Assembly: GCA_041651995.1 (NCBI GenBank)
Contig: JBAZID010000001.1
Span: forward strand, 744,001 to 808,000
Reading direction: 5' to 3'
From: Sulfuricella sp.
Lineage (GTDB): Bacteria; Pseudomonadota; Gammaproteobacteria; Burkholderiales; Sulfuricellaceae
Length of the DNA stretch: 64,000 nucleotides
Position 1 is the first letter of the stretch. The number at the start of each line of letters is the position of its first letter. This document shows positions 33,065-41,270 of the stretch, in pieces. Both the position numbers and the translations under genes were made by a program. The notes under the pieces are model-generated. The model made no database searches and was not told where the DNA came from. It saw only the letters and a list, made by a program, of their open reading frames with translations.

Positions 33065-35434
33065 TCAATGCTTGTTCTGCATTGCTACCCACGCCTGCCC
33101 CAGGCTCAGGCCGCCATCGTTGGGCGGCACCTTGTGCGCTTCCAGAACGCGCAACCCTGCTTCTGACAGCGCGTCGCGCAAATTCCGGCTGAGGATGGCG
33201 TTGAGGAAGCAGCCGCCACCCAATGCCACGATGGTAATGCCGCTTCGCTGTGTGGCCTGCAACACCCATGCCGCCAGCCCGTTTGCCAAGGTAGCATGAA
33301 ACAGCGCCGCACCGTAGGCCGCGCCGGGGTTGCCGGCCAGCGCGCCGAGCAGGGGGAGAAAATCCAGCTGGCTGTCTGCTGCGAGCGAATAGCCGTTGTG
33401 CATGGGCGCCACCGCACCATGCGTTTCCGCCAGCCCTTCCAGCAGCATGGCCGCCTGCCCCTCGAAGCTGGCCGTGTCCCTGATCCCCAGCAAACCTGCT
33501 GCCGCATCGAACAGGCGTCCGCAGCTCGACGTGGAGGGCGTATTGACGCCCTTGTCCAGCATCTGGCATAGCATAGCGGCGGCAGGCATGGCGAAGCGCC
33601 GGCTGATTTCTTCTCCCCGGCCCAATTGGTGGAGCGCGCTGGCCGCCATGCGCCAAGGCTCGCGCGCGGCGCGGTCGCCGCCCGGAAGTTGCAGCTGTGC
33701 CAGATGGCCGAGGCGCTCAAAACGTCCGCCTTCAAGCCGCAGCAACTCGCCCCCCCAGGCAGTGCCATCCGTGCCCAGGCCAACTCCATCCAGCGCCAGC
33801 CCCAATGCGGGTTCGTCGATGCCATGCTCGGCCAGAACGGCGGCGATGTGGGCATGGTGATGCTGCACCACGACAGCCGGTATGCCGCGTTCGGTGGCGA
33901 ATTCCACCGCAAACCGGCTACTGTGAAAATCCGGATGCAGATCATGGGCGACGATTTCGGGCTGGATTTCCAGTACGTTCATCAGGTGCGCCACGGTTTC
34001 CTCCAGCGCCTCGCAGGTCGAGGCGTTGTCGAGGTCGCCCAGATGCTGGGAAACGAAGGCCTCGTTGCCGCGCGTCAGACATATCGTGTTCTTGAACCAG
34101 CCGCCACAGGCCAGCACCGAGGGGCCGGAGCGGGGCAGGAGGATGGCGCGCGGGGTGTAGCCGCGGGCGCGGCGGATGAATTGGAACGGGGAGTGAAGCG
34201 TGAAGGGTGAAGTGTGAAGTGTGACGGCGGTGGCGTTTCTTACCACGCTGTCGTCGCAGCGTGCCACGATATCGCGGTCATGCAGCACGAAGGCGTCAGC
34301 AATGCCCTCCAAACGCGCCAATGCTTCATCGTTATCGATTACCAAGGGTTCGCCACAGGGGTTGGCGCTGGTCATGACCAGCAGCAGCTCCTGCGGTTGT
34401 TCCAGCCAGGCTGTGCCGGATGGTTTTCCTGCCGCTTCGTGGAACAGCAGATAGTGGAGCGGCGTGTAGGGCAGCATCGCCCCCAGCCAGGCAATGCCTG
34501 GTGCGATATCCGGCAAAGCATCGTCGCAGCCCGGCTGCTTGCGCAGCAGCGCGATAGGCCGTTCGCTGGTTTGCAGCAACCCGGTTTCTGCTTCGCTCAT
34601 TTGCACCAGTGATTTCAGGGAAAGGGGATTGGCCGCCATCACGGCGAAGGGTTTTTCTTCGCGCTGCTTGCGTTTGCGCAGTGTGGCTACAGACTCGGCA
34701 TTGCGCGCGTCGCAGACGAGGTGGAAGCCGCCCAGCCCCTTGAGGGCAAGGATTTTCCCTGCCTTGAGCAAAGACACGCTTGCTGCGATGACGTCCTGTG
34801 TGCCGATGATCCGCCCAGCGGCGTCGCGCATGGAAAGCCGCGGGCCGCATACCGGACAGGCGTTGGGCTCCGCGTGGAAGCGGCGCGTTTCGGGGTCGCG
34901 GTATTCCTGGTTGCATGCCGGGCACAGCGGGAAACCGGCCATGCTGGTGTACGGGCGGTCGTAAGGCAGGTGGCGCGTGATGGTGTAGCGCGGGCCGCAG
35001 CCGGTGCAGTTGATGAAGGGGTAGCGGTAGCGGCGGCCGGCCGGGTCGAACAGTTCGGCCAGACAGGCAGGGCAGGTGGCGGTGTCGGGTGCAATGCCAG
35101 TACGGGCCGGGCCGGCCTGGCTCTCCTGTATGGAAAAACCCTGAAGGGGAGAAAATGCGGCGTTTTCTGTTGCTTCTACAGCCGTGACGCGGGCCAGGGG
35201 CGGAGCGTCCGATTTCAGGCGGCGGAGCAGGCCGCTGATGGCGGTTCTTTCACCCTGAACGGCGATTTCCACCCCATCACCATCATTGCGCACCCAGCCG
35301 GCCAAACCGAGTTCGCACGCGAGGCGATAGACAAAGGGGCGGAAGCCGACGCCCTGGACCTGGCCGCGCACGCGGATGCTTGTGGCGACCGGTTGTGCGG
35401 GATGGCCGCTATTCTGCACCAGCCCCGCGCTCAA
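33065..35434 (-). CDS. hypF: HypF, carbamoyltransferase for hydrogenase maturation
   Basis: 789 residues. Domain order: acylphosphatase-like (RVRGQVQGVGFRPFVYRLA), two zinc-finger-like CxxC pairs (CPACLAELFDP ... INCTGCGPRYT; CPACNQEYRDP ... CPVCGP), YrdC-like (ALKGLGGFHLVCDA), and Kae1-like (HDLHPDFHSSR, VQHHHAHIAAVLAEH). It makes the carbamoyl group from carbamoyl phosphate and passes it to HypE. The start is uncertain: TTG at 35434, or GTG at 35419; both lie inside the end of the DUF4124 gene. Residues about 404-415 (LHTSPFTLHSPF) come from a short tandem DNA repeat and are not normal for HypF. Confidence 0.94.
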   Translation of the reverse strand: MSAGLVQNSGHPAQPVATSIRVRGQVQGVGFRPFVYRLACELGLAGWVRNDGDGVEIAVQGERTAISGLLRRLKSDAPPLARVTAVEATENAAFSPLQGFSIQESQAGPARTGIAPDTATCPACLAELFDPAGRRYRYPFINCTGCGPRYTITRHLPYDRPYTSMAGFPLCPACNQEYRDPETRRFHAEPNACPVCGPRLSMRDAAGRIIGTQDVIAASVSLLKAGKILALKGLGGFHLVCDARNAESVATLRKRKQREEKPFAVMAANPLSLKSLVQMSEAETGLLQTSERPIALLRKQPGCDDALPDIAPGIAWLGAMLPYTPLHYLLFHEAAGKPSGTAWLEQPQELLLVMTSANPCGEPLVIDNDEALARLEGIADAFVLHDRDIVARCDDSVVRNATAVTLHTSPFTLHSPFQFIRRARGYTPRAILLPRSGPSVLACGGWFKNTICLTRGNEAFVSQHLGDLDNASTCEALEETVAHLMNVLEIQPEIVAHDLHPDFHSSRFAVEFATERGIPAVVVQHHHAHIAAVLAEHGIDEPALGLALDGVGLGTDGTAWGGELLRLEGGRFERLGHLAQLQLPGGDRAAREPWRMAASALHQLGRGEEISRRFAMPAAAMLCQMLDKGVNTPSTSSCGRLFDAAAGLLGIRDTASFEGQAAMLLEGLAETHGAVAPMHNGYSLAADSQLDFLPLLGALAGNPGAAYGAALFHATLANGLAAWVLQATQRSGITIVALGGGCFLNAILSRNLRDALSEAGLRVLEAHKVPPNDGGLSLGQAWVAMQNKH
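34191..34224. repeat. Tandem GTGAAG(G/T)-type repeat inside hypF
   Basis: Imperfect tandem copies of GTGAAGCGTGAAGGGTGAAG kind, related in form to the CCCCTCA repeats. The reading frame stays open and gives the peptide LHTSPFTLHSPF between the YrdC-like and Kae1-like domains. Confidence 0.7.
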
Positions 35435-35741
35435 CCGGCTGGGCCGTTTTCTGCGGATCGGTTTTCTGCGGTTCTTTTTCTTTTTTTGCCGCTTCCTGCT
35501 CGGCCTTCTTGCGTTCGTTATAGCTCTGAATGAGGGTCCTGGATTCCGCCTGGGCTTTTTCTATGGCTTCCTGGGAGGGTTCGCCCACCGGCTTGGCAAG
35601 TTTTTTTACTGTCGTCAGGTTTGCCTTCTCGCAGGGTGTTTCCTGGTACACGGTTTTGCCGCCCGCATCCTGGCATCTGTAGACATCGGCCTGAGCCGGA
35701 ACAACCACGGCTATCATGCCGATCAAGAGCAATGCTTTCAT
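35409..35741 (-). CDS. DUF4124-type exported protein
   Basis: 110 residues from the ATG at 35741 (GGAAGAAGAG upstream). Signal peptide MKALLLIGMIAVVVPAQA, then the DUF4124 core DVYRCQDAGGKTVYQETPCEKA with two Cys that could form a disulfide. The rest is a charged, Lys/Glu-rich helix ending near LIQSYNERKKAEQEAAKKEKE. Found widely in proteobacteria, role not known. It lies between hypB and hypF and overlaps the latter; nothing in the sequence ties it to hydrogenase assembly. Confidence 0.8.
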   Translation of the reverse strand: MKALLLIGMIAVVVPAQADVYRCQDAGGKTVYQETPCEKANLTTVKKLAKPVGEPSQEAIEKAQAESRTLIQSYNERKKAEQEAAKKEKEPQKTDPQKTAQPVERGAGAE

Positions 35742-35783
35742 CTCTTCTTCCTCTCCTCTGAACGCTATCAATTCCTGGCATTA

Positions 35784-36575
35784 TTACGCCCCGCGAGCTC
35801 GCAGCCAACCCAGCCACTCATCCATGCCCTCCCCGCTGGTGGCGGAGGTGAGGATCACGCGGATGCGGGGGTTGACCCGCCGCGCGTATTCGACGCATTT
35901 TTGCACATCGAAGGATAGATAGGGCAACAGATCGACCTTGTTGAGCAGCATCAGGCCGGCGGCGGCGAACATGTCGGGGTATTTGAGCGGCTTGTCCTCG
36001 CCTTCGGTGACGGACAGGATCACCACCTTGTGCGCTTCGCCCAGGTCGAAGCTGGCGGGGCATACCAGGTTGCCGACATTCTCGATGAACAGCAGGCTGT
36101 GGGCGGCCGGTTTCAGCTCTTGCAGCGCATGCTCCACCATGTGGGCGTCGAGGTGGCAGCCCTTGCCGGTGTTGATCTGGATGGCGGGCACGCCGGTGGC
36201 GCGGATGCGCTCGGCATCGAAGCTGGTCTGCTGGTCGCCTTCGATCACCGCTACCGGCACCTTGCCGTTTAAGCCCTCGATGGTGCGGGTCAGCAGGGTG
36301 GTCTTGCCGGAGCCGGGGCTGGAAACCAGATTGAGGGCAAAAATGCCGTGGCTGGCAAAATAGCCGCGATTCTGGGCAGCATAGGCGTTGTTCTTGGCCA
36401 GGATGTCCTGCTCGACCCGTACCCGGCGCAAGGATTCGCCATGGCTATGTTCGTGGCTGTGCTCATGGCCATGCTCATGATTGGGGCGGCGGAAACGCAA
36501 CTCGCCCTGATCGTGGCGGTGTGGCTTGCCGCCGATTTTCAGTTCACCGCCACCGCAACCGCAGCTTGTACACAT
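35784..36575 (-). CDS. hypB: HypB, nickel-insertion GTPase
   Basis: 263 residues from the ATG at 36575, which has GGAG six bases upstream and gives the family N-terminus MCTSCGCGGG (a high-affinity nickel site). A His-rich stretch (NHEHGHEHSHEHSHGE, about 32-47) can store nickel. P-loop GSGKTT at 88-93; other GTPase motifs in IEGDQQTSFDAERI, GKGCHLDAHM, ENVGNLVCPA and LLNKVDLL. It works with HypA to load Ni into the large subunit. The frame extends 13 codons upstream, but that part is not needed. Confidence 0.95.
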   Translation of the reverse strand: MCTSCGCGGGELKIGGKPHRHDQGELRFRRPNHEHGHEHSHEHSHGESLRRVRVEQDILAKNNAYAAQNRGYFASHGIFALNLVSSPGSGKTTLLTRTIEGLNGKVPVAVIEGDQQTSFDAERIRATGVPAIQINTGKGCHLDAHMVEHALQELKPAAHSLLFIENVGNLVCPASFDLGEAHKVVILSVTEGEDKPLKYPDMFAAAGLMLLNKVDLLPYLSFDVQKCVEYARRVNPRIRVILTSATSGEGMDEWLGWLRARGA

Positions 36576-36656
36576 CGTGTTCTCCGTTTGTCCGGGATGG
36601 TTCATTAGAGCCAAAATGCCGCGGCATGAATGCGCGCTCCAATGGATAATCCGGGT

Positions 36657-36995
36657 TTATGTCATTTCCAGTTCCTTGACCCGCATTTCCGTGCCGCCGG
36701 TGACTTCCACCGGCATTTCGCACTCGGGACAAAGATCATAACGCTCGTTCAGATGGATCGATTTGCCGCAGTTCAGACAGCGTCCCATCCCCGGAGTTTC
36801 GATGATTTCCAGCTGCGCGCCCTCGGCGATGCTGCCGCGTGTCACGGCATCGAAGCAGAAGCGCATGGCTTCCACTTCAACCCCGGCGAGTTGGCCGATT
36901 TCCAGCCATACGCTGTGGATTTTCGTGCAGCCGTGTTGTGCGGCGCTGTTCTCGATGATTTCCAGCACGCTCTCGGCGAGCGACATTTCATGCAT
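36657..36995 (-). CDS. hypA: HypA, nickel metallochaperone
   Basis: 112 residues. MHEMSLAESVLEI carries His2, the nickel ligand; the zinc site is CLNCGKSIHLNERYDLCPEC with two CxxC pairs. HypA delivers nickel, with HypB, to the hydrogenase large subunit. Its start overlaps the stop of the nickel permease gene by one base (TGATG), so uptake and insertion are coupled. Confidence 0.95.
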   Translation of the reverse strand: MHEMSLAESVLEIIENSAAQHGCTKIHSVWLEIGQLAGVEVEAMRFCFDAVTRGSIAEGAQLEIIETPGMGRCLNCGKSIHLNERYDLCPECEMPVEVTGGTEMRVKELEMT

Positions 36996-37807
36996 CAGGC
37001 ATCAGCCGGCAAGGGCCGGGACAGGCGCAGCGCAAGCAGGAAGCTGCCCGCCACCACACCAATGACGACAAATCCCAGCACCATTTCACGCCCCTCGCTC
37101 CAGGCCTCGACCGCGGGCGAAAAATATTTCGCGGCGCCGAAAGCCGCCACCAGCAGGCTCAGGGAGGCGATCGACAGGCTCATGATGCGCGAGGCCAGGC
37201 AGGCCATCTGGCTGCTGCGCTGGATGAGGCGCGAAATCCACAGGCCGTTGATGCCGTCGGTCACCATCATGCCGGCCATGAAGGTTCCGCCCATCAACAG
37301 AGAATACTCCCATCCGCCCAGGCCGGCGGCGGTAACGGAAAACAGCGCGGCCTGGCTCATGGTGTCGAAAGACAGGGCAAACAGGGCGCCGACCAGGGCG
37401 ATCAGCGCGGGGTGGCTGGCATGCTGCAGGCGCGCGAACAGGCGGCCCTTCAGCCCGATCGGGCGCACCACCTGATCCGGGGCGGTTTTGAGTACTGCCG
37501 ACAGGTTCAGAAAACCCAGCAGGGTGAGGAAAATAATCGAAATCCAGGCGCCCGCATCTTCCAGCCAGAGCGGAACCTGCCAGGCCTGCGCCAGCACGCC
37601 GACGCCGATGGCCACCGCCATGACGATGACGCCATGCCCGAGCGAAAACAGGAAGCCGCACCAGCGGCTGATGCGCCGCTGCGCGGCCGCGTTGAAGCGA
37701 GTCAGGCCGTCGATGGTGGCAAGGTGGTCGGGATCGAAGCCGTGCCGCATGCCGAGCGCGAAAACCAGCGCCAGCAGGGCGGAAAAATTGGCGGGAAGCT
37801 GTTCCAT
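36995..37807 (-). CDS. Nickel/cobalt permease (NiCoT-like)
   Basis: 270 residues, about seven membrane segments. The signature of nickel/cobalt permeases is in the first part: MRHGFDPDHLATIDGLTR (HX4DH) and FSLGHGVIVMAVAI; a further family motif is LFALSFDTMSQAALFS. It is shorter than HoxN but has all the metal-site histidines. Together with hypA it forms the head of the maturation operon and should supply nickel for the hydrogenase. A decayed copy of the palindromic repeat and the attC-like site lie just upstream. Confidence 0.88.
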   Translation of the reverse strand: MEQLPANFSALLALVFALGMRHGFDPDHLATIDGLTRFNAAAQRRISRWCGFLFSLGHGVIVMAVAIGVGVLAQAWQVPLWLEDAGAWISIIFLTLLGFLNLSAVLKTAPDQVVRPIGLKGRLFARLQHASHPALIALVGALFALSFDTMSQAALFSVTAAGLGGWEYSLLMGGTFMAGMMVTDGINGLWISRLIQRSSQMACLASRIMSLSIASLSLLVAAFGAAKYFSPAVEAWSEGREMVLGFVVIGVVAGSFLLALRLSRPLPADA

Positions 37808-37832
37808 AAATTTATTATCCCAGAAAAATCAG

Positions 37833-37909
37833 TTAACCACGGGGCTCACGGGGCAGAGCACATTATGTTGCGCAGTTCACCCAGGCGACTGAATTCCTTT
37901 GCGGTTAAC
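37833..37909. repeat. Interspersed palindromic repeat, decayed copy
   Basis: GTTAACCACGGGGCTCACGG at one side and GCGGTTAACTG at the other match the outer parts of the CACGGAGN family, but the inner part has drifted. Confidence 0.5.
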
Positions 37910-37943
37910 TGCTGGACATAACAAATCCCTTTTATTTAATAAA

Positions 37944-38010
37944 GCCCAACGTCTGAATTCACCGGCCTGCGTGGCATTTCGCACTGGTCCGGTGGAATGA
38001 TGGGTTAGCC
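37944..38010 (-). other. attC-like integron recombination site
   Basis: Read on the minus strand: R'' GGCTAAC (38010-38004), left arm with ATTCCACCGG, a loop with TGCG/CGCA pairing, right arm CCGGTGAATT, and core GTTGGGC (37950-37944), a match to GTTRRRY. The arms pair around a shared CACCGG/CCGGTG with offset bases, as in attC hairpins. It starts three bases after the stop codon of the PIN-like gene. A second core GTTAGCC lies at 39177-39171, the exact complement of R''. Joining that core to this site, as in a circular cassette, gives a fully paired R''/R'. Confidence 0.75.
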
Positions 38011-39176
38011 CTGTTATTCCTCGACTACCTGAATCGACTTTACATCTTCGAGAGTAACGTCAGCGTCTTCAAGGTATGACGCAAAGTCAGTCTCCGGATC
38101 GTTGATCGCTTCGCCTACATCAAATTCGAAGGAGACAGAAAACACACCATTGATTTCTAACGTCACGTCCTCGTTCGCTTCGAGGTAGTGATCGCTAGAG
38201 TTTTCATTGTAATGAACGCTAATTCCTAACGATTCATTGTCGGCCATTGCCCAGTAGTCAGCGGCAAATATCGAGTAATAGACCAATGCACCAAGACGGC
38301 ATGAGAACGGAACGAGCAGAGTGTCTACTCCTAAGATTTCGATTTTGCTTTCATCGAGCTCTATATCCTCTGATTCGTTCATCATCTCTACGGCGCCTGA
38401 ATTGTCGTCGCTCTTGAAATGCGGGTCTTCGAACTGTTTATACGGTAGGTAGTCTAGAAGGAGCTGATTGACATGCTTTAGAAAAGCCGACGCGTAGGAC
38501 CCGATGTTCACTCGGAATTGATTGAGCTTTTCGAGGTGTTCGAGGTGGTGAGCTGCGTCGATGCACGGTTCAGATTTCAGAAATTCCTCAAGCGCATCGT
38601 ACGCCGTTACTCCCTTTATCTTTGAGCAGGCATTTCGAAGATTCTCGTCTGCCGAAACCACGTGAACACTACCCTTCAGCTTTGCCAAATCCTGTATTGA
38701 CTCGTAGATGAATGCATCGGGAAAGTCTTTACGTTCTTTTGGCTGCGAAAATGGTGCATCACCACTAAAGTAGGCATTCAGCACCAGTTCCCCATGATGC
38801 GGTTGAGTGGCGTGAATCTCCGCGTTGATATCTTTGGCCCACTTTGATAATGAACTCGCTACCTCCGCTTCTGCGTTGGCCCGAAATGCTTCGATAAGCT
38901 TTTCAATTCCGTTAACTTCTTGAATTAGTGGTTCGGATACTCTCTTTCGAGCAGACGAAATGAATTTTCTGGCTTCCGCAAGAGTACTCTCGAGCGATGT
39001 GAGTTGCTGTGTCGAGAACTCCCTCTCAACTACATGAGGGATATGCACTCGAACAAAGCCATTCGTAGCCAGCTTAGTCAAGATCCGAAATGCGGCCTTC
39101 TCTCTCTTCGGATCTGCTCGGTAGATGCTTGTGTCAATAACTACGTCGATCATAGTGCGGCTCGAAGAAGGGCTAA
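37950..39176 (-). mobile_element. Integron gene cassette (1227 bp, one gene plus attC)
   Basis: The ends are set by G/TT cleavage points in the cores at 39177/39176 and 37950/37949. The cassette carries one gene that almost fills it, starting 23 bases from the cassette start and followed at once by attC, the normal cassette plan. Base composition is lower in G+C than the hydrogenase genes on both sides. No intI gene or attI is in the window, so it is a lone cassette, or the remains of an array, between hynL and the nickel permease. Confidence 0.7.
38014..39153 (-). CDS. PIN-like domain protein (DUF4935 type), cassette-borne
   Basis: 379 residues from the ATG at 39153 (MIDVVIDTSIYRADPKRE); a longer reading to 39204 crosses the cassette end and is not preferred. 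The N-terminal part has PIN-like acidic positions: Asp3/Asp7 region, Glu in VVEREFSTQQ, Asp in RKDFPDAFIYESI and SADENLRNAC, as in the DUF4935 group, so a ribonuclease is possible. The C-terminal half (after about residue 200) is acidic and not recognised. No antitoxin gene is next to it. Codon use is more AT-rich than neighbours, in keeping with transfer by the cassette. Confidence 0.72.
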   Translation of the reverse strand: MIDVVIDTSIYRADPKREKAAFRILTKLATNGFVRVHIPHVVEREFSTQQLTSLESTLAEARKFISSARKRVSEPLIQEVNGIEKLIEAFRANAEAEVASSLSKWAKDINAEIHATQPHHGELVLNAYFSGDAPFSQPKERKDFPDAFIYESIQDLAKLKGSVHVVSADENLRNACSKIKGVTAYDALEEFLKSEPCIDAAHHLEHLEKLNQFRVNIGSYASAFLKHVNQLLLDYLPYKQFEDPHFKSDDNSGAVEMMNESEDIELDESKIEILGVDTLLVPFSCRLGALVYYSIFAADYWAMADNESLGISVHYNENSSDHYLEANEDVTLEINGVFSVSFEFDVGEAINDPETDFASYLEDADVTLEDVKSIQVVEE

Positions 39177-39323
39177 CGGTAAGTAGCCATCCTAATTGAC
39201 GCAAAATATTGCATCAAAGTGATGGATAAAATGTTTGTGATAAATGAATAATATTTTTCATCAACAGGCTGATTCTGTCTGACCTTTATTACTGCCCATA
39301 CGTCACACGATTCAAATCCTGTT

Positions 39324-41093
39324 TTATATTACCCTGACCTGCACCAGTTCTTCACCTGCCGGATCGACCACATGCACGGCGCAGGCGATGCACGGGTCGA
39401 AGCTGTGGATGGTGCGCAGGATCTCGATCGGCTGCTTCGCGTCGTGCAGTTTATGTCCCTTGAGCGCCGCTTCGTAGGGGCCGTCCTGGCCCGCGGCATC
39501 GCGCGGCCCGGCATTCCAGGTGGAGGGCACCACCGCCTGGTAGTTGTCGATGATCTGGTCCTTGATCACGATCCAGTGCGCCAGCGCGCCGCGCGGCGCT
39601 TCGGTGTAGCCCACGCCTTTTGCCTCTTTCGGCCAGGAGGATGGCTCCCACAGGGTTTCGTTGAAGGTGCGCACGTCCCCGGCCTTGATGTTGGCCAGCA
39701 GCTGGTCGTACCAGCCCTGCATGGCATCGGCGATGACCTTGGTTTCCAGCGTGCGCGCGGCGGTGCGGCCGAGGGTGGAGTACAGCGCACCGACCGGCAG
39801 ATCGAGCTGGTTCAGCGTCATGCCGACCAGTTCTTTCGTCTGTTCATGGCCCTTGGCGTACAGCATCAGCACCCGCGCCAGCGGGCCGACCTCGACCGCC
39901 TTGCCGTTCCAGCGAGGCGATTTGAGCCAGGAGTAGGAAGCGTCGGTGTCGAGGTGCTGGTAGGGCGGTTTGGGCCCGCTGTAGTTGAGCGTGGTTTCAC
40001 CCTCATAGGGATGCAGGCCCTGGTCCTTGCCGGCGCTGTAGTCGTACCAGGAGTGGGCGACGAATTCCTGGATCTGGTCGCCGGCATTGAGATCCACCGG
40101 GTGGATTTTGCTCAGGTCGCGGTCGAGAATCACGCCGGATGGGATCAGGAAGCTGGCCGGATCGTCCATGCCTTTTTCCGGGAAATCGCCGTAGGTCATG
40201 AAATTGCCGATGCCTTCGCCCTGGCTTGCCCAGTCCTTGTAGAACCCGGCGATGGCCAGCGTGTCCGGCACATACACCTGATCGACGAAATCGCGCATCT
40301 GGACGATGAGGTTCTTGACCTTTTCCAGCCCCACCATGTTGAGCGCGGTCGCGCCGGCGCCACCGCGATAGTGCGGCCCCTTGCCGTGGCCCTGATGGCC
40401 GGGGTGGATGCTGATGGCGCAGGGCACGCCGCCCACCACGAAGTTGGGATGGGGGTTCTTGCCGCCGAAAATGGTGTGCAGTTGCGCCACGTCGCGCTGC
40501 CACAGCAGGGCTTCGAAATAGTGCGCGACCGCCATCAGGTTGGCTTCCGGCGGCAGCTTGTAGGCCGGGTGGCCCCAGTAGCCGTTGCTGAAAATACCGA
40601 GCTGGCCGGATTCGACGAAGACCTTGAGCTTCTTCTGGGTGTCGGCGAAATAGCCGGGTGAGGACTTGGCGTATTTTGAAATGCTCTGCGCCAGTTCGGA
40701 AGTGCGCTTCGGGTCGGCCTTGAGCGCGGAAACCACGTCCACCCAGTCGAGCGCGTGGAGGTGATAGAAGTGCATCACGTGGTCGTGCACGTACTGGGCC
40801 GCGATCATCAGGTTGCGGATCAGCTGGGCGTTGGGCGGAATCTTGTAATCGAGCGCGTTTTCCACCGCCCGCACCGAGGCGATGCCGTGCACCAGCGTGC
40901 ACACGCCGCAGATGCGCTGCGCGAAGGCCCAGGCATCGCGCGGGTCGCGCCCCCTGAGGATGATCTCGATGCCGCGCACCATGGTGCCGGCGCTTGAGGC
41001 GCGGGTGATTTCGCCCTGATCGTTGGTTTCCGCCTCGATGCGCAGATGGCCCTCGATGCGGGTGACGGGGTCGACGACGATGCGCTGGTTCAT
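39324..41093 (-). CDS. hynL: [NiFe] hydrogenase large subunit (group 1, Isp-linked)
   Basis: 589 residues. The Ni-Fe centre ligands are in RICGVCTLVHG (Cys62, Cys65) and DPCIACAVH (Cys568, Cys571). After His574 a 15-residue tail (VVDPAGEELVQVRVI) should be cut off by a protease once nickel is in. Other family segments: RIEGHLRIEAE and GNGYWGHPAYKLPPE-type region. The operon order small subunit-isp1-isp2-large subunit is that of the membrane-linked hydrogenases of purple sulfur bacteria (HynSL/HydSL, group 1e). It would oxidise H2 on the outer face of the membrane. Confidence 0.95.
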   Translation of the reverse strand: MNQRIVVDPVTRIEGHLRIEAETNDQGEITRASSAGTMVRGIEIILRGRDPRDAWAFAQRICGVCTLVHGIASVRAVENALDYKIPPNAQLIRNLMIAAQYVHDHVMHFYHLHALDWVDVVSALKADPKRTSELAQSISKYAKSSPGYFADTQKKLKVFVESGQLGIFSNGYWGHPAYKLPPEANLMAVAHYFEALLWQRDVAQLHTIFGGKNPHPNFVVGGVPCAISIHPGHQGHGKGPHYRGGAGATALNMVGLEKVKNLIVQMRDFVDQVYVPDTLAIAGFYKDWASQGEGIGNFMTYGDFPEKGMDDPASFLIPSGVILDRDLSKIHPVDLNAGDQIQEFVAHSWYDYSAGKDQGLHPYEGETTLNYSGPKPPYQHLDTDASYSWLKSPRWNGKAVEVGPLARVLMLYAKGHEQTKELVGMTLNQLDLPVGALYSTLGRTAARTLETKVIADAMQGWYDQLLANIKAGDVRTFNETLWEPSSWPKEAKGVGYTEAPRGALAHWIVIKDQIIDNYQAVVPSTWNAGPRDAAGQDGPYEAALKGHKLHDAKQPIEILRTIHSFDPCIACAVHVVDPAGEELVQVRVI

Positions 41094-41117
41094 GCCGGTT
41101 TGTCCTGTAAAAAGCTG

Positions 41118-41259
41118 TTAACCACGGAGCACACGGAGAGCACGGAGAAAATCAAGATATTGGAATATCATTGGCATCATCCGGCAGGTGATGCATGAAG
41201 CCTGCATCGCACTTTGATATGACTCCGTGCTCTCCGTGCTCTCCGTGTGCTCCGTGGTT
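41118..41259. repeat. Interspersed palindromic repeat, copy 3
   Basis: TTAACCACGGAGCACACGGA at one end and CTCCGTGTGCTCCGTGGTT at the other, with three 8-base periods on each side. It fills the gap between isp2 and hynL, within the hydrogenase operon. Confidence 0.85.
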
Positions 41260-41270
41260 CAGGTGGGGTT

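Noticed and set aside
39372..40661. 429-codon plus-strand frame, and similar ones at 41247-42557 and 43350-44702
   Set aside because: Antisense shadows of hynL, isp2 and hynS, which are certain from their metal-site motifs.
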